Shown: piece by piece, positions 22,931 to 33,300 of the stretch | Layout of the letters: each line of letters starts with the position of its first letter | How positions within the stretch are numbered: position 1 is the stretch's first letter | Source: Thamnaconus septentrionalis | Lineage: Eukaryota; Chordata; Actinopteri; Tetraodontiformes; Monacanthidae | Direction of reading: 5' to 3' | NCBI GenBank assembly: GCA_009823395.1 | Contig: CM020502.1 | Location: forward strand, 18,322,444 to 18,386,443 | Length of the DNA: 64,000 nt | The notes under the pieces: model-generated | Told to the model about the DNA's origin: nothing | Databases searched by the model: none | Seen by the model: the letters and a program-made list of their open reading frames with translations, nothing else | Made by a program: the position numbers and the translations under genes

Positions 22931-23612
22931 TCATTTAGTCTCATTTGGTTTTCGATTTCGATGAATACAATAGAAATAAAACATTAACGTCACCCGTTTG
23001 CTTTAATAGTCATACTTGTTTATTATCGTTTGAATTTAACATAGTTGTGTCAGCTCTTTGCTCATTCATACTTTAGGCTAGATCGGCAACAGAGCGAAGA
23101 GCTGCACATAGTGACAGACAATAGGCCAACAGATAAATACAAATCAATGGACAAATTCTATGTTGAGGCTGAAAATGAGCTTCCCCTCTTTGAAAGACCA
23201 GCAGCCGCCACTGGAGTGAATGCACCTCGTCCTCTGACTGGGCCAGAATGACACGATTACAGCAGTTTTTGTAATTGCTTTTACTGTGGCGGCCTGATGC
23301 CCATTCAGACATGTCAAAACAGCTTCTCTCAAGTAGGAACACTTTGGCTAAATGGGGTCGCGTGGCTAAGAAATGCAACGGAGCGAGAGTGAGTAAGAGC
23401 CTTTTGTGGAGTGATTATTCTCAGAGGTGTGCTGTAAGAGAGAACACTGGGAAATGGAAGAAATGGCAGAGTTCATATACACACCTGTCAGAAAGAGAAA
23501 AAGAAGTTGTGTAGCCATCTTTTGGAACTAAGAGAAGGTGCTCTCCAATCCTGCGAAAACCATCGCCACGGCATGCTAGCTTCGTTAGCGTCAACCAGGC
23601 TCCCTGATCAAT

Positions 23613-24383
23613 CTACTCTAACTGCAACTGTCGCTTCCTGGTTTCATCAGAACCGAGGGTGAGCTGACTGGTTACACGGACTGAAGAAGCTGAGAAATAC
23701 TTCACGTTGTGAGATTTAGAACTTTTCCAGCGCAAAAACTCGCGGGCGAGAAAAATAAAAAGCAAAGAGTGTTTTGTATGGACTGTGCAGACGGCATATA
23801 CACATACATGCTCCTTGTAGGAAAGTGAAAAATGGAGGTATAATTGGAGCCGAAGACTGTTGTATGCTGGTGTAGAGAACGCACACGCACACACACACAC
23901 ACACAAACGCACACCATTCCAGCGAAGGGACGGGATAATTGGCTGCTGAGCAAGAGCCCCCTTTGGCTGCTCATTAGCAGCTGTGGGCAACCTTGGTGTG
24001 TGTGCGTGCGAGCGAGCGAGCGCTCGTACGTCCCCCTGCCGAACACACATCGTCGAGCAGCACGTGTGTTTAATGAAATTGCAAGTCATGCCACTTTTGT
24101 GCGTGCGTCGGCGCTCGCCTCCCCTCGTGCGTTTGCTCCTCGGATGCGTCGCTCCGGCGTACTCCACTGTGTGTGTGGCCGTGCGACGCAGCCCTCTCGG
24201 CGGTGGGCTTCTCCTCGGCCCTAGGAGGGGTTGATGTGAGGTAATCTTGCGAGGAGGCCCCATGGTTAAGTTGGCGAGCTTGTCGCCTTGGTTGCCCGCG
24301 GTGAAGATGAAGAGGCTGTAAACGCTGAGGGTTTCTTTGCACTCGGCACATGCCAAGACCCTCACACGGAGCGAGATCGCCAT
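23613..24383 (-). other. 256-codon open frame, coding status uncertain
   Basis: This is the longest open frame in the window. It starts at an ATG with G at -3 and G at +4, with an in-frame TGA two codons upstream. The first ~47 codons have a strong C/G third-position bias and read as a plausible mixed-composition peptide (for example ACAECKETLSVYSLFIFTAG). The rest crosses a CA microsatellite, read as alternating Cys-Val, and GC-rich DNA. No family is recognised. It could be a first exon or a chance frame in GC-rich sequence; the second is more likely. Confidence 0.15.
23881..23905. repeat. (CA)n microsatellite
   Basis: About ten CA units with a CACG interruption near the left end. Confidence 0.9.
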
Positions 24384-24465
24384 CTCTCACCTACGCGGAA
24401 CTTTTTGACAGCCTTGCTAGTGCCTTTTGATGAGCTCATCTTGCCGGGCAGATAGCCAGTAAATC

Positions 24466-24483
24466 TTTTTTTTTTTTTTTTTT
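24466..24483. repeat. Poly(T) tract
   Basis: Eighteen consecutive T. Confidence 0.95.
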
Positions 24484-24935
24484 AATATATACATCTTCTG
24501 TGCTGCGTTTTGAAATATAATCAACGTCCATCCAAGAAATAAGTTGTGAAAAAGCTGATTTAAAGTTGAAATAAACTAGCCAGACTAATTAAAAAAACAT
24601 TCAAGAACCAGGACCTGGGTAGCAACCAGCAGGTGTCTTGCCAGAAGGAACAGCAGGACGAAACCAAGGGCTGCTCATTGATTCCTCTGGTTGTGCACCA
24701 TCAAGGGCAACAGCAAAGTGTATTATTTACTATGTGTCAAACTTTAAGCTGGAGGCAACTCCTCAGTACTTAAACATGGGTCTCACTGCCACCACTCACG
24801 AGATCTTTACAGTACCTTCACAGCAACATCATGTCTGGTCCCTTCTAAAAGAGCTTCCTTGCCTTACACACATGTGCTGCCATCACAACACCTCTAATTC
24901 ATTGAAATGTTGAACTAGAAAGTGCATTTTAGGTC

Positions 24936-25070
24936 ATTCATTCATTCATTAATTCATCTTTTATACCCGCTTATTCCTATTCAGGGTCACGGGGGTCTGC
25001 TGGAGCCTATCCCAGCTGCCTTAGGGCGAAGGCAGGGTGACACCCTGGACAAGTCGCCAATTCATTGCAG
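24936..25070 (-). mobile_element. 5'-truncated tRNA-type SINE copy 1
   Basis: The body CCGCTTATTCCTATTCAGGG ... GCCTATCCCAGCTG ... GTGACACCCTGGACAAGTCG is the reverse complement of the 3' part of the full SINE at 47008-47399. Its (ATGA)-type tail lies on the left. The insertion is flanked by the perfect 12-base target duplication GCATTTTAGGTC at 24924-24935 and 25071-25082. The copy lacks the tRNA-related head, ending at the SINE position 'ccagttcatcgcagg'. Confidence 0.9.
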
Positions 25071-25082
25071 GCATTTTAGGTC

Positions 25083-26950
25083 TTTTGATAGAATTTTAAG
25101 AAACATGATACATTTCAAGAAAAAAGGTACCCCAACCCTGTGAGACAGGAAGGCAGTCATTTCAACAGAAAACTTGTGAGAACTGTTGTACAGATTGTTG
25201 TGTATTTGAAACAAACATCCTGAACGATTTAGGCCATTAACCTGGTAGTTCAATTAAAATGTCAGTACATAAATAATCAGTCCCAAACAAATTGATCAAG
25301 TGGCATGTCTCATGGGAGTGCGTTTTGTGTTCAAACCATCATGCCCATTCAGCAATTCTAGGAGCCGATGTGGTTTTGGACTTCCAGGCAATTTTTCTGA
25401 TTTGAAGATTTGGTCAAGCACACTAAAACCAAGACATCAACCATGGCCGCAGCCCTGTGGGACTATAATTGCATTCACGGTGCTTTCTGACCTCTAGTCT
25501 GCAGCCTTATACTTGGATTACTTGTTGGTTTGTGTAGAAATTCATTAATATGAGAGACACAGACCAAAACAATAACCTCGCCCAAAAAAATTCTAGTGTG
25601 TCAACATTTGCCCTGCAATACTTTGTAAAGAGACATTTTTACAAAAGCTTAAACTTCCACATGGCCAGTTATCACATTCCCTTGAGTCGCTGAATATGTT
25701 CCAGACACATTCAGACTAAAAGTCTTTGCGTGTGCTCTCCAAGTCCACGGCAAATTTCTATAATCTTTAGACACATTTGAGGCCAGCCCACTCTTTGAAC
25801 AGATGCCAGCAGACAGTTTATATAGACACATTGTCCAAAGCCTCGTCTGGCAACCGGAATAGAGTAGGCTGGGGCACTGTCTCTGGCAGCCGTGACCCTG
25901 CGCGCTCAGCAGCTTCAATATTCCCTGGCAAGCTCTAATATCAAACGGCGGCGAGAAAGAAGGAGAAAACACGTGTTTTTGTTTTATCTGTCAGAGCCTG
26001 CCAGAGACCAAACAAAGCTGTCTGCCCTTTTGAGTCACACAAGTAACACCAACGTCACGGTGACTGCCACAGGAAAGGGGGAAAAACACTTGAAAACCCT
26101 GGCGCCCGGCAGCCTGGCTTCCTCAGAGTCGCTTCTCCTTTTTATAAAATGAAATATTAATTAGCATTTTCAGCCGCTGAGGTCAACTTACCCAAAAGCA
26201 GCGCAGTGAAGTATAAAAGCATTTTTTAGAAACACTTTCTTTTCATCCCTGACAGAAACCCTGAGAGATGACACTTAAAGTTACCAATGTATGGGTGCGC
26301 AAATCAGCGAGACGTCAAATCGTGCCCTCGCTGAATCCATTCTCCAGCTATCACGCCTGAATATTCCCTGGGTAATCTACCAAAGATGAGGAAACTGATT
26401 TCTCTTGGCGGGGATGTGTTAATCCTTCAGAGGCAGAGTGACAAGCGGGTATTCAAGCGCAGGGGCTGAACAGCAAAGGTGGGATCTGGTCATACATGAT
26501 ACATTCCAATAGTCCCTGGTCGTCCCAATACCTGCTCTTGATGCGAAGGCACGCCCTGCGCGGCGGGAAGGTCAGAGGTTGGTTTTGTTGGTGTGGCAGC
26601 TCGGGGAGAGTGTACTCAGACGAGTTAAAGAGGTCAGTAGGAAGGCCGGAGCCCATGAAATGGACCGTCAAACTCCCGCCTCCCTACACACTGCAAAACC
26701 TCCATCAACCATGTGAGAGTGTTGGCTTTAGACAGAAGCTGTGCAAACATGCAAGCATGACCCTTTCGACATGTCCCGACTGCCGTGAGAGGGAAGGTTG
26801 GTGGTGTATTTCATTAAAAACGGAGACACAGACCACGCTATGAGGTGCCCCTTAACACAGACCGTCTCAAAGGCACATATTGGTTGCCAGTGCAGAAGAT
26901 TTTGGGTCCAACAGTTGAATTACATAGCGGCCTCGAAATCGTGGACCTTT
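25083..26950. other. Unique sequence, no confirmed gene
   Basis: No exon is confirmed. An exon-like minus-strand frame at 26453-26700 is listed separately. ATTAATTAGCATTTTCAG near 26156-26173 carries homeodomain cores. Confidence 0.55.
26453..26671 (-). other. Exon-like minus-strand open frame, uncertain
   Basis: The frame reads GSGLPTDLFNSSEYTLPELP and continues with balanced amino-acid use and C/T/G-rich third positions. A good donor sequence CAGGTATTG lies inside it (about 26528 on the minus strand). It has an in-frame stop ten codons upstream of its ATG and no convincing acceptor. No family is recognised. It may be a chance frame. Confidence 0.15.
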
Positions 26951-26954
26951 TCCC

Positions 26955-27060
26955 GCCTGCTTTACATAACTTAATATGAAAGCACTGCGAACCTCCATAT
27001 CTTAATATGAAAGCGGGCTCACCGCAGCCCTTTATTCAGCCGTATAATTCTGGTCAAATT
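26955..27060. promoter_or_regulatory. Candidate enhancer with a 14-bp direct repeat
   Basis: CTTAATATGAAAGC occurs at 26970-26983 and exactly again at 27001-27014, 31 bases start to start, about three DNA helical turns. The flanks are unique and differ, so this is not a simple tandem repeat. Further AT cores (CGTATAATTC, TTATTCATCATGC) follow. The pattern suggests two binding sites for the same AT-core factor. Confidence 0.4.
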
Positions 27061-28270
27061 GACTTATTCATCATGCAACAGACTGAGGAGAGGGAAGAGA
27101 AAAATAAATACAAAACATTACAAGCAAACCCATACTGTCTAATTTAGTTTATTCAGATCTATTGCTAGCCATAAGCAAATGTTTAGCAGCATCAGGTTTA
27201 CTGTTTCCATCTGTCTGTACATTCTGCTTTTTTTATGTACAGTCCATATGTTGAGTTGTAAGGGGTTTGGGCCCTTATGTGAACTGTGCTAACTGTTGAA
27301 ACCTTTGAGAAAACAAAGACCTGAAATGCTGCAGCTGTTGCTAAATAGGTCAAACCCTCTGATTTGTTAGTGGTCGACGCTTTAATCCATGTCTGTATAG
27401 CGAGTCTGTCTGTTTGCTTTGCTGTGCTGACGATGCCCTCTAACTGCAGAGTCAAGGCCACATCCCAGTGCCTGGGACATGGACAAAGATCGTGTGCCTT
27501 TAATATCTGATTGGTGAAATGACAAGATGGAATTAAGTGACAATAGCTTGGATGTTACAGCAGAACTTCTGCCAATGTTAGGTAGCAAGGATCACTGGAG
27601 TCTCTGAAACCAGCAGCGAGTAAAAGAAAAGGGAAAAACAACCTGCAAGTAAAGCAGTTCTCCCCCCTCTCAACTGATTATTTGTAAACCCAGAATGACA
27701 TCAGTATTCCTTTCGAGTTGTGTTTTCAGCCAAAGCCAAGTCCCGTCCCCGCTTCCTCTTTTGGTGCTCGGATAATTTTAATATAAATGAGTTTTAGCTT
27801 GTATGCACAGAGAAAGTGCAACAAATTCATTCCCCTTGTGTCCTGACAGGGATCATTTGTTGTCACCAACGGAATACAAATCGAACTGCAGTGCTTGTAA
27901 GCAAAGATGTGCCGTTAATAAGAGTTCATTATTATGCAAAATTCTCTTTGGCGACTCAGCACCACCACCAAAACAGAGTCCTGAAATTGTCCCTTTGTGA
28001 CATCACAACGGCCTTGTTTTTAATCCCTGTCCCAACAGATGCAAGATCCAAGATCCATCAGTTTTGGCATGAAGCTGGGGGAGGGAGGCTGTAAGTCAGT
28101 TTGCAAGTCAGTTGAGGTTACAACAGCAAAGATTAAATAGGGATTTTTTTTTTAAAGTAGGAAGACAAAAAAGGTCACCGTTAATGGTCAATTAGGTAAC
28201 CACACCACTGTCGTTGGAGATTATGTAACCATGGAGGAGCCGCCTGTGTGTATCAAGGTCAGATCTCCAT

Positions 28271-28289
28271 CCCCCCCCCCACCCCCCCC
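28271..28289. repeat. Poly(C) tract
   Basis: C10 and C8 split by one A. Confidence 0.9.
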
Positions 28290-28993
28290 ATTCTAATTTA
28301 AGATTAATTAGTGATCCTCTCTCCAAGCTTGGACTTTGGCATCCAAATTTAGAAATTTCTACTTCAGTGGCGGCATCCGACTGGAGGCTACGGTTAATGG
28401 AGAAGAGTCCAGTCAGTTTGAAAGGCGAGAGTTGGTGTAGGATTTGATGTATACATTTGCATATTTATTTTGTCACGTCTAATACACACTGCATGTCAAG
28501 CACGAGGAAATTACAAAGCCGATGTGGTGCAGCACGGAAAAACATCCTCTGGGAAGCATTTTAGCATAAATCGCACTCAAGGCACTGGAGTGAAACCAGC
28601 GTTTGTCGAATGGGAACACAACTAGGCCAGTGACTACAGCACTAATTCAGAGTCAAGACACGGAGAGGTTTGGTTTTAATCAGCACAGATATTACTAACC
28701 AGAGAAACGTCGAGTCATAATGAATCTGTGTTGTTACTTTTCTATGTATTATTTTGCAAACACAGTAATTGTCTGCCTAGACATTAACAACTAAAAACTA
28801 AAGAACAACATTCTCATGATGTGGCATGGAAGTTGTGGATGGGAGTATTTCTGCAGAGTCTCACTCAACACCATTATAGGGTGTTACCCAACACTCTTTT
28901 CTTAAAAACTCAGTCCTTAGAGAGTGTAAGGCAGCAGAGAGGCTGGAAATCTGAGGAAATGAGGGCAAGATAAAAAGTGCCATTTGACAATTG

Positions 28994-29010
28994 AAAAAAA
29001 AAAAAAAAAA
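28994..29010. repeat. Poly(A) tract
   Basis: Seventeen consecutive A. Confidence 0.95.
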
Positions 29011-30765
29011 CATGTTTCAAAAGGGTTTTCATTGCCATTTCTCTTCATATTTTCATATTGAAATTTCAAGATGTTTGATGGGCATCAAGCAAAGGGGAGG
29101 GGCAATGGCACATCTGAAGACAGCATCCATTAAAGCCAGGGCTGACTGGGAAACCAACACCAAGGATATAACCACACACTCATAAGCAATCTCCGAATTC
29201 CGTGAACATGGGGGATCTGCCGGCTCACTGCAGCTGAGAGTGAGTTCAAAACCAGCTTCAGGGCCTTTGAAAAGCAGAACAGAAAAACAAAGACTAATGA
29301 AAGACACTGATGTGTGCTGGGCTAATGTGGGGTTCCAGCAAATTTGGATAATTGTGTTTCCCGATATCCTTCGCTTGAGGATATGAGCACCAAATGGCCA
29401 CTGTTTAGTGACCATTCATCACTGAATGGAAGTCAAAGTCAGCCTTTTCAACAAAGCGCTGAAAGGGAAATGATTGTTGCAGGGGAAAGGCTCAGCAGTC
29501 TGGAGGAAATCTGAATTCAAAAACCAGAAAGAAAACAGAAACGGTCAGCAGAAGCAGGCGTCTGAAGGTACGATCAAACATTTTGGTGAGTTCACCTATG
29601 ACATCACTCTGCTTGGGTCTAGTTCTGCTGGTGCATTTGCCTTGAAAATGACCATCTCATCTCAACGCTTTAGTTCACAGCTTGGTGGATGTGCAGCCCA
29701 CAACTTGTCCACCAGAGTGATTAAAGTCTACAGTTGACCTTTTTATTCGCTGAGAAGGAAGTCTCCAACCTCCAGATCTCAAAACTGGCACTGGTAATGT
29801 AAGGGAAGGTTCCTTCTCATGACCATAGGCATTACTGCAACAGGCAAAGATGCAAAAAACGTCAAACTCTCCATTTTCCCTGGCCGTGGAGGATGGCCCG
29901 TCCTTTCTGAGGACACAGAGAGGCCATTTTTCATTGCTTTTATCGCTGTGAGCATCTGTTGACTTTGTTCGTGTTTCTAGATAGAGCTTTTACAAAGTGT
30001 CAAGAGGTTTTTAAGAAACACTCTTTTATCTTTGGGTCTCAACTACATTCATAAAAACAAAAGAAAAGGTCAGGTTTGAAACTTTGGGGGTGTGATTGAG
30101 CCGGAGAACGGTGGAGGAAGAGGTGGAGGCTGATCCCTCCCTCCTTTGCATGAAGTTGATCCAGTCCAGAATGTTGGTGGGTTTCACTTTCTATAGGAGA
30201 GCAGGAGAAATTTGGGCTGTTAACGGGGTGCTGTGTTCAGCGACAGAGCAACCGAATCGTTGGCGATGTGCTCATGTAAAGTATTTATTTATTGACTTTT
30301 TATTGAGCCGCTTGTGATTTAAGGTTTTCAGAACGTTGGTTAACTGGCAACGTGAACGAGAGCGGAAATCAAAAATCATTTTAAAAGGCAATTTGTGAGG
30401 ATATTTCTTAAAAGAGGTTTTCCTCCACAAGCAAATGGAATTTCAGGCCATTGTTAATGAAGGTTGTGGAAAAGACTTCCTGAAAACTCGGTTGAAAACT
30501 GCGGTTTGTCTCCGCAGCGTAAATAGAGGCTTTCACCTCTACTTTCCGTGTGCATGCATTGTGCATGAGGGTTTCGCTGCGTTTCCTCTGATAAGTGCAA
30601 CCTGAAGGACAAGCAGGGGTTGCCGTTTTGGGGAAACTAACAGAAACTCCACGGCTGAAAACAGAACGGGTTGCGCAGGAGCCAACGTGTGGAAAGGGTT
30701 TGAACTCCTCACAACCGTTCCATTTTTAAAAGAAATCCCACACAACTCAGATTTTCATTCAACAC

Positions 30766-30797
30766 AAACAAACAAACAAACAAACAAACAAACAAAA
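30766..30797. repeat. (AAAC)n microsatellite
   Basis: Seven CAAA units followed by ACCCC. Confidence 0.95.
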
Positions 30798-31213
30798 CCC
30801 CACAGAGCACCAAATGATGGTGTTGACTCTCCAGCACCTCACACTCCAAGTGAGCAGCAGAGCTCAGCCTCCTCTCTAAACTCCCAGTCAGACTGATTAG
30901 CAGCAGCTGTGAGAAACACACAGGTGTTCCCAGGAGCTGCTGATCAGCAGGGTCTCCGTGACCTACTTCCAATCTGCGCTGATCGAACTGCAACAGTTTG
31001 TTTTGTCAGCTCCGTGTTATTCACACCTACTGTACTTTCAGAACCTCGGTGCCAATTAAAGAAAAGCTGACAAGGTAATGAGAGATTTGACCGACCGTCG
31101 TTTTCAACTCGTCACTGAATAATTTTTCTGACTCACTTGCACCATTCTGGAGCCGTTTCCTTTAAGACTAAAGTAACGACATTGATGTTTGCCAAAAGAT
31201 CCTTAGGCTCAAA

Positions 31214-31231
31214 TCAATTCAATTCAATTCA
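31214..31231. repeat. (AATTC)n short repeat
   Basis: Three AATTC units. CAATTCAATTCAATT is the usual start of a widespread fish 'tttatttgtatagcg' repeat, but that body does not follow here. Confidence 0.8.
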
Positions 31232-32087
31232 AGAATAATAAAGATGGTTACAGAGTTCAAACAAATTTGCGTTACCTGAAGTCAAAAGCGTTCAAATTTG
31301 AATCCCACACTCCCTGGCAATTTTCAAAACTTTTTTCTTTCATCATTTTTGGTTTGGTTTGTGCTTTTTTGTATTGTGAACACTTGTCACGTCGATGGTA
31401 TTATTATTATTATTTACAAACAGAGAGAAAGACAAAGAAAAACGTGTTTTTAAAATGTCTGTCTTTGTGCTAGGAGGGAGTGTGAGTCATATTTCTTTTA
31501 TTTTTGCTTTCGATTTTTTGAATCAGCAGTGACATTTATGAAAAAAAAAGTATTGTCAAAACAGTATAGATTTACTGCCAAGCAGCTGATAAACGAGCCA
31601 GTGATTGTAAGGGATGAGTAAAACACTGATAGTGATCACCCAATAATCCCCTTACTGCCCACTTAGTTTTTAACAGAATTTCTGGAGAGAAAAAAGGAAA
31701 ATAAAAATAGTATCTCCAAAGATTCCAGTCCGACAGTGGGCAAAATAGCTGAGCAAGAGGCCGCCATCAAAAGGCTCTTTTTTTCTTATCAGCCAGCCCC
31801 CTAACTGCACACAACCTTCAAATCACAGTGGATTAACAGGGGCAACATGAGCAGCACAGATACATTTGGGAAAGGTTGCAGTTTTAAAGTGTGTAATAAA
31901 ATACGTTTTGTGTCCTGTTTTCATTTTTTTTTTTTTCGCAGGTGGGGGAGGGGTAAGAGAGTCCAGCGATAGAAGCACTTGTTCTGCGAAGCCGGAACGG
32001 CTCAAACTAGGAGTTTTCTGACCAAAACAAATCTTGAGTAGTGTTGGAAGTAGACCGTCAGAATTCCTTGATTTCATCTGGGAATCG

Positions 32088-32284
32088 GTGACATGGTTGC
32101 GCAGCGGTTAGCGCTGTTGCCTCACAGCAAGAAGGTTGTGGGTTCGATTCCGAGCCTGGGGCTTCTCTGTATGGACTTTGCATGTTCTTCCTCCTGTGTC
32201 CCTACAGCTGGGAGAGGCTTCAGCAGACCCCCATGACCCTGAGTTCAGGAGGAAGTGGGTATTGAAGATGGATGGATGGATGGA
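32088..32284 (+). mobile_element. tRNA-derived SINE, internally deleted copy
   Basis: The head TTGCGCAGCGGTTAGCGCTG contains an A-box-like start, and GGTTCGATTCC at 32141-32151 is a B box, as in an RNA polymerase III promoter. The sequence then follows the full SINE at 47.0 kb (TTTGCATGTTCT) but jumps directly to its 3' part (ACAGCTGGGAGAGGCTTCAG), so roughly 190 bases of the body are missing. It ends in ATGG units. No convincing target duplication was found, only ATCTGG on both sides. Confidence 0.8.
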
Positions 32285-33099
32285 AATCTGGAGATGGTCA
32301 TCAGACCCCTTTAAGAACAATATTAAACATAAAAATAAATAAATAAATAAAAAATCTGCTTTATCTAATATAATTTGCAAGGGTTTCAAGTTCATTTTTA
32401 TCCTTACAAAGAAAAAATGTCATTTTGGGGTAACAAAAAAAATTCAACTTCAGAGATTCAGGACGGGACAGAGATCATTGCAGTCGGGTCGCTTGTTGTA
32501 CATGTCTAAAAAAAACGTGCTCGCCCCCAGTTGTTGCTCCACCCGACGCGACTTCACGCGCGGCGCTCCCACCATCGATCCAGACTTCCACCTTCCCCGG
32601 CGCTAGGTGCGGCTCCTCGCGTCCGAATATCCACCTGGGAGAGCGCGACCAGACTTCACCGGGTCATTATGATCTAAGCCATTAGCAGGTAATGGGCGGG
32701 TGAATGGCTCACGACCTCCACCTCTGTAGCTAACATTCAAATGCACGGCATGAGTCATGACAGCCATTGCGAGGGGGGGATGGGTGGGAACGAGCGCGTG
32801 CGAGCGAAAAAGAAAAGAGGCAGACTGCGGGCGGGAAGAATGACTCGCCAAATTACAGGTCAGGCAGAGGTGAGATAAGAGTTTCTCCGAGGTGAGATGA
32901 GGTTAATGTCATGGGGAGCTCGAGCAAATTCCCTGATTCGTGAGGCGGCCGCCACGCACGCCACGGGAACGTGCGCGTCGGATGAACGGCGAGGTCCTCC
33001 TGGCTTCATTTTTGTTATTTATTCCTTTTTGTTTTTGGAATTTCTGGTCAACAGCGGTAAAAGTAGCAAGAGCCGTCAAAGACACTTCGCAAGCAACCT
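32285..33099. other. Unique sequence, no gene seen
   Basis: No exon recognised. The part at about 32660-32780 (GCCATTAGCAGGTAATGGGC, then CTAACATTCAAATGC and GAGTCATGACAGCC) is repeat-free and has homeodomain-like and AP-1/MAF-like words. It may be a conserved non-coding element. Confidence 0.5.
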
Positions 33100-33300
33100 G
33101 GAATTGTCCAATGAGGAGGAAGATATATTTAGAACACATCTCCGGGCTGCTTAATGAGCTGAGGAGGAGAGAAATACGGAACGTAAACAGAGCATTTGTT
33201 TACAGGTAAACAACAGGGCCACTTCGCAGCCCCTCTCCTCACTGGTGGCCAATTTTCCCATCTTGAAATTAATTATGGCTGGATTTTCTTTTAAAATGTT
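33100..33300. promoter_or_regulatory. Candidate forkhead-bound enhancer
   Basis: Three forkhead consensus sites lie within 30 bases: GTAAACA at 33183-33189, TGTTTAC at 33197-33203 and GTAAACA at 33206-33212. The last two form the perfect palindrome TTGTTTACAGGTAAACAA at 33196-33213. Homeodomain cores follow (AATTAATTATGG near 33269-33280). The block is unique and lacks repeats. FOX factors bind such sites; which one, if any, is not determined. Confidence 0.45.

Larger units (their letters stand above)
22931..24923. other. Unique sequence with CA and T tracts, long minus-strand frame
   Basis: No host gene can be confirmed. The interval holds a CpG-dense patch at about 24070-24240 and the longest open frame in the window on the minus strand, listed separately. 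Confidence 0.5.
27061..32087. other. Unique sequence with simple repeats, no gene seen
   Basis: No exon recognised in about 5 kb. The interval holds a C-rich tract, A17, (AAAC)n, an AATTC run and an (ATT)n patch at 31390-31405. GGTCACC and GGTAACC words near 28175-28205 are noted without a call. Confidence 0.6.
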
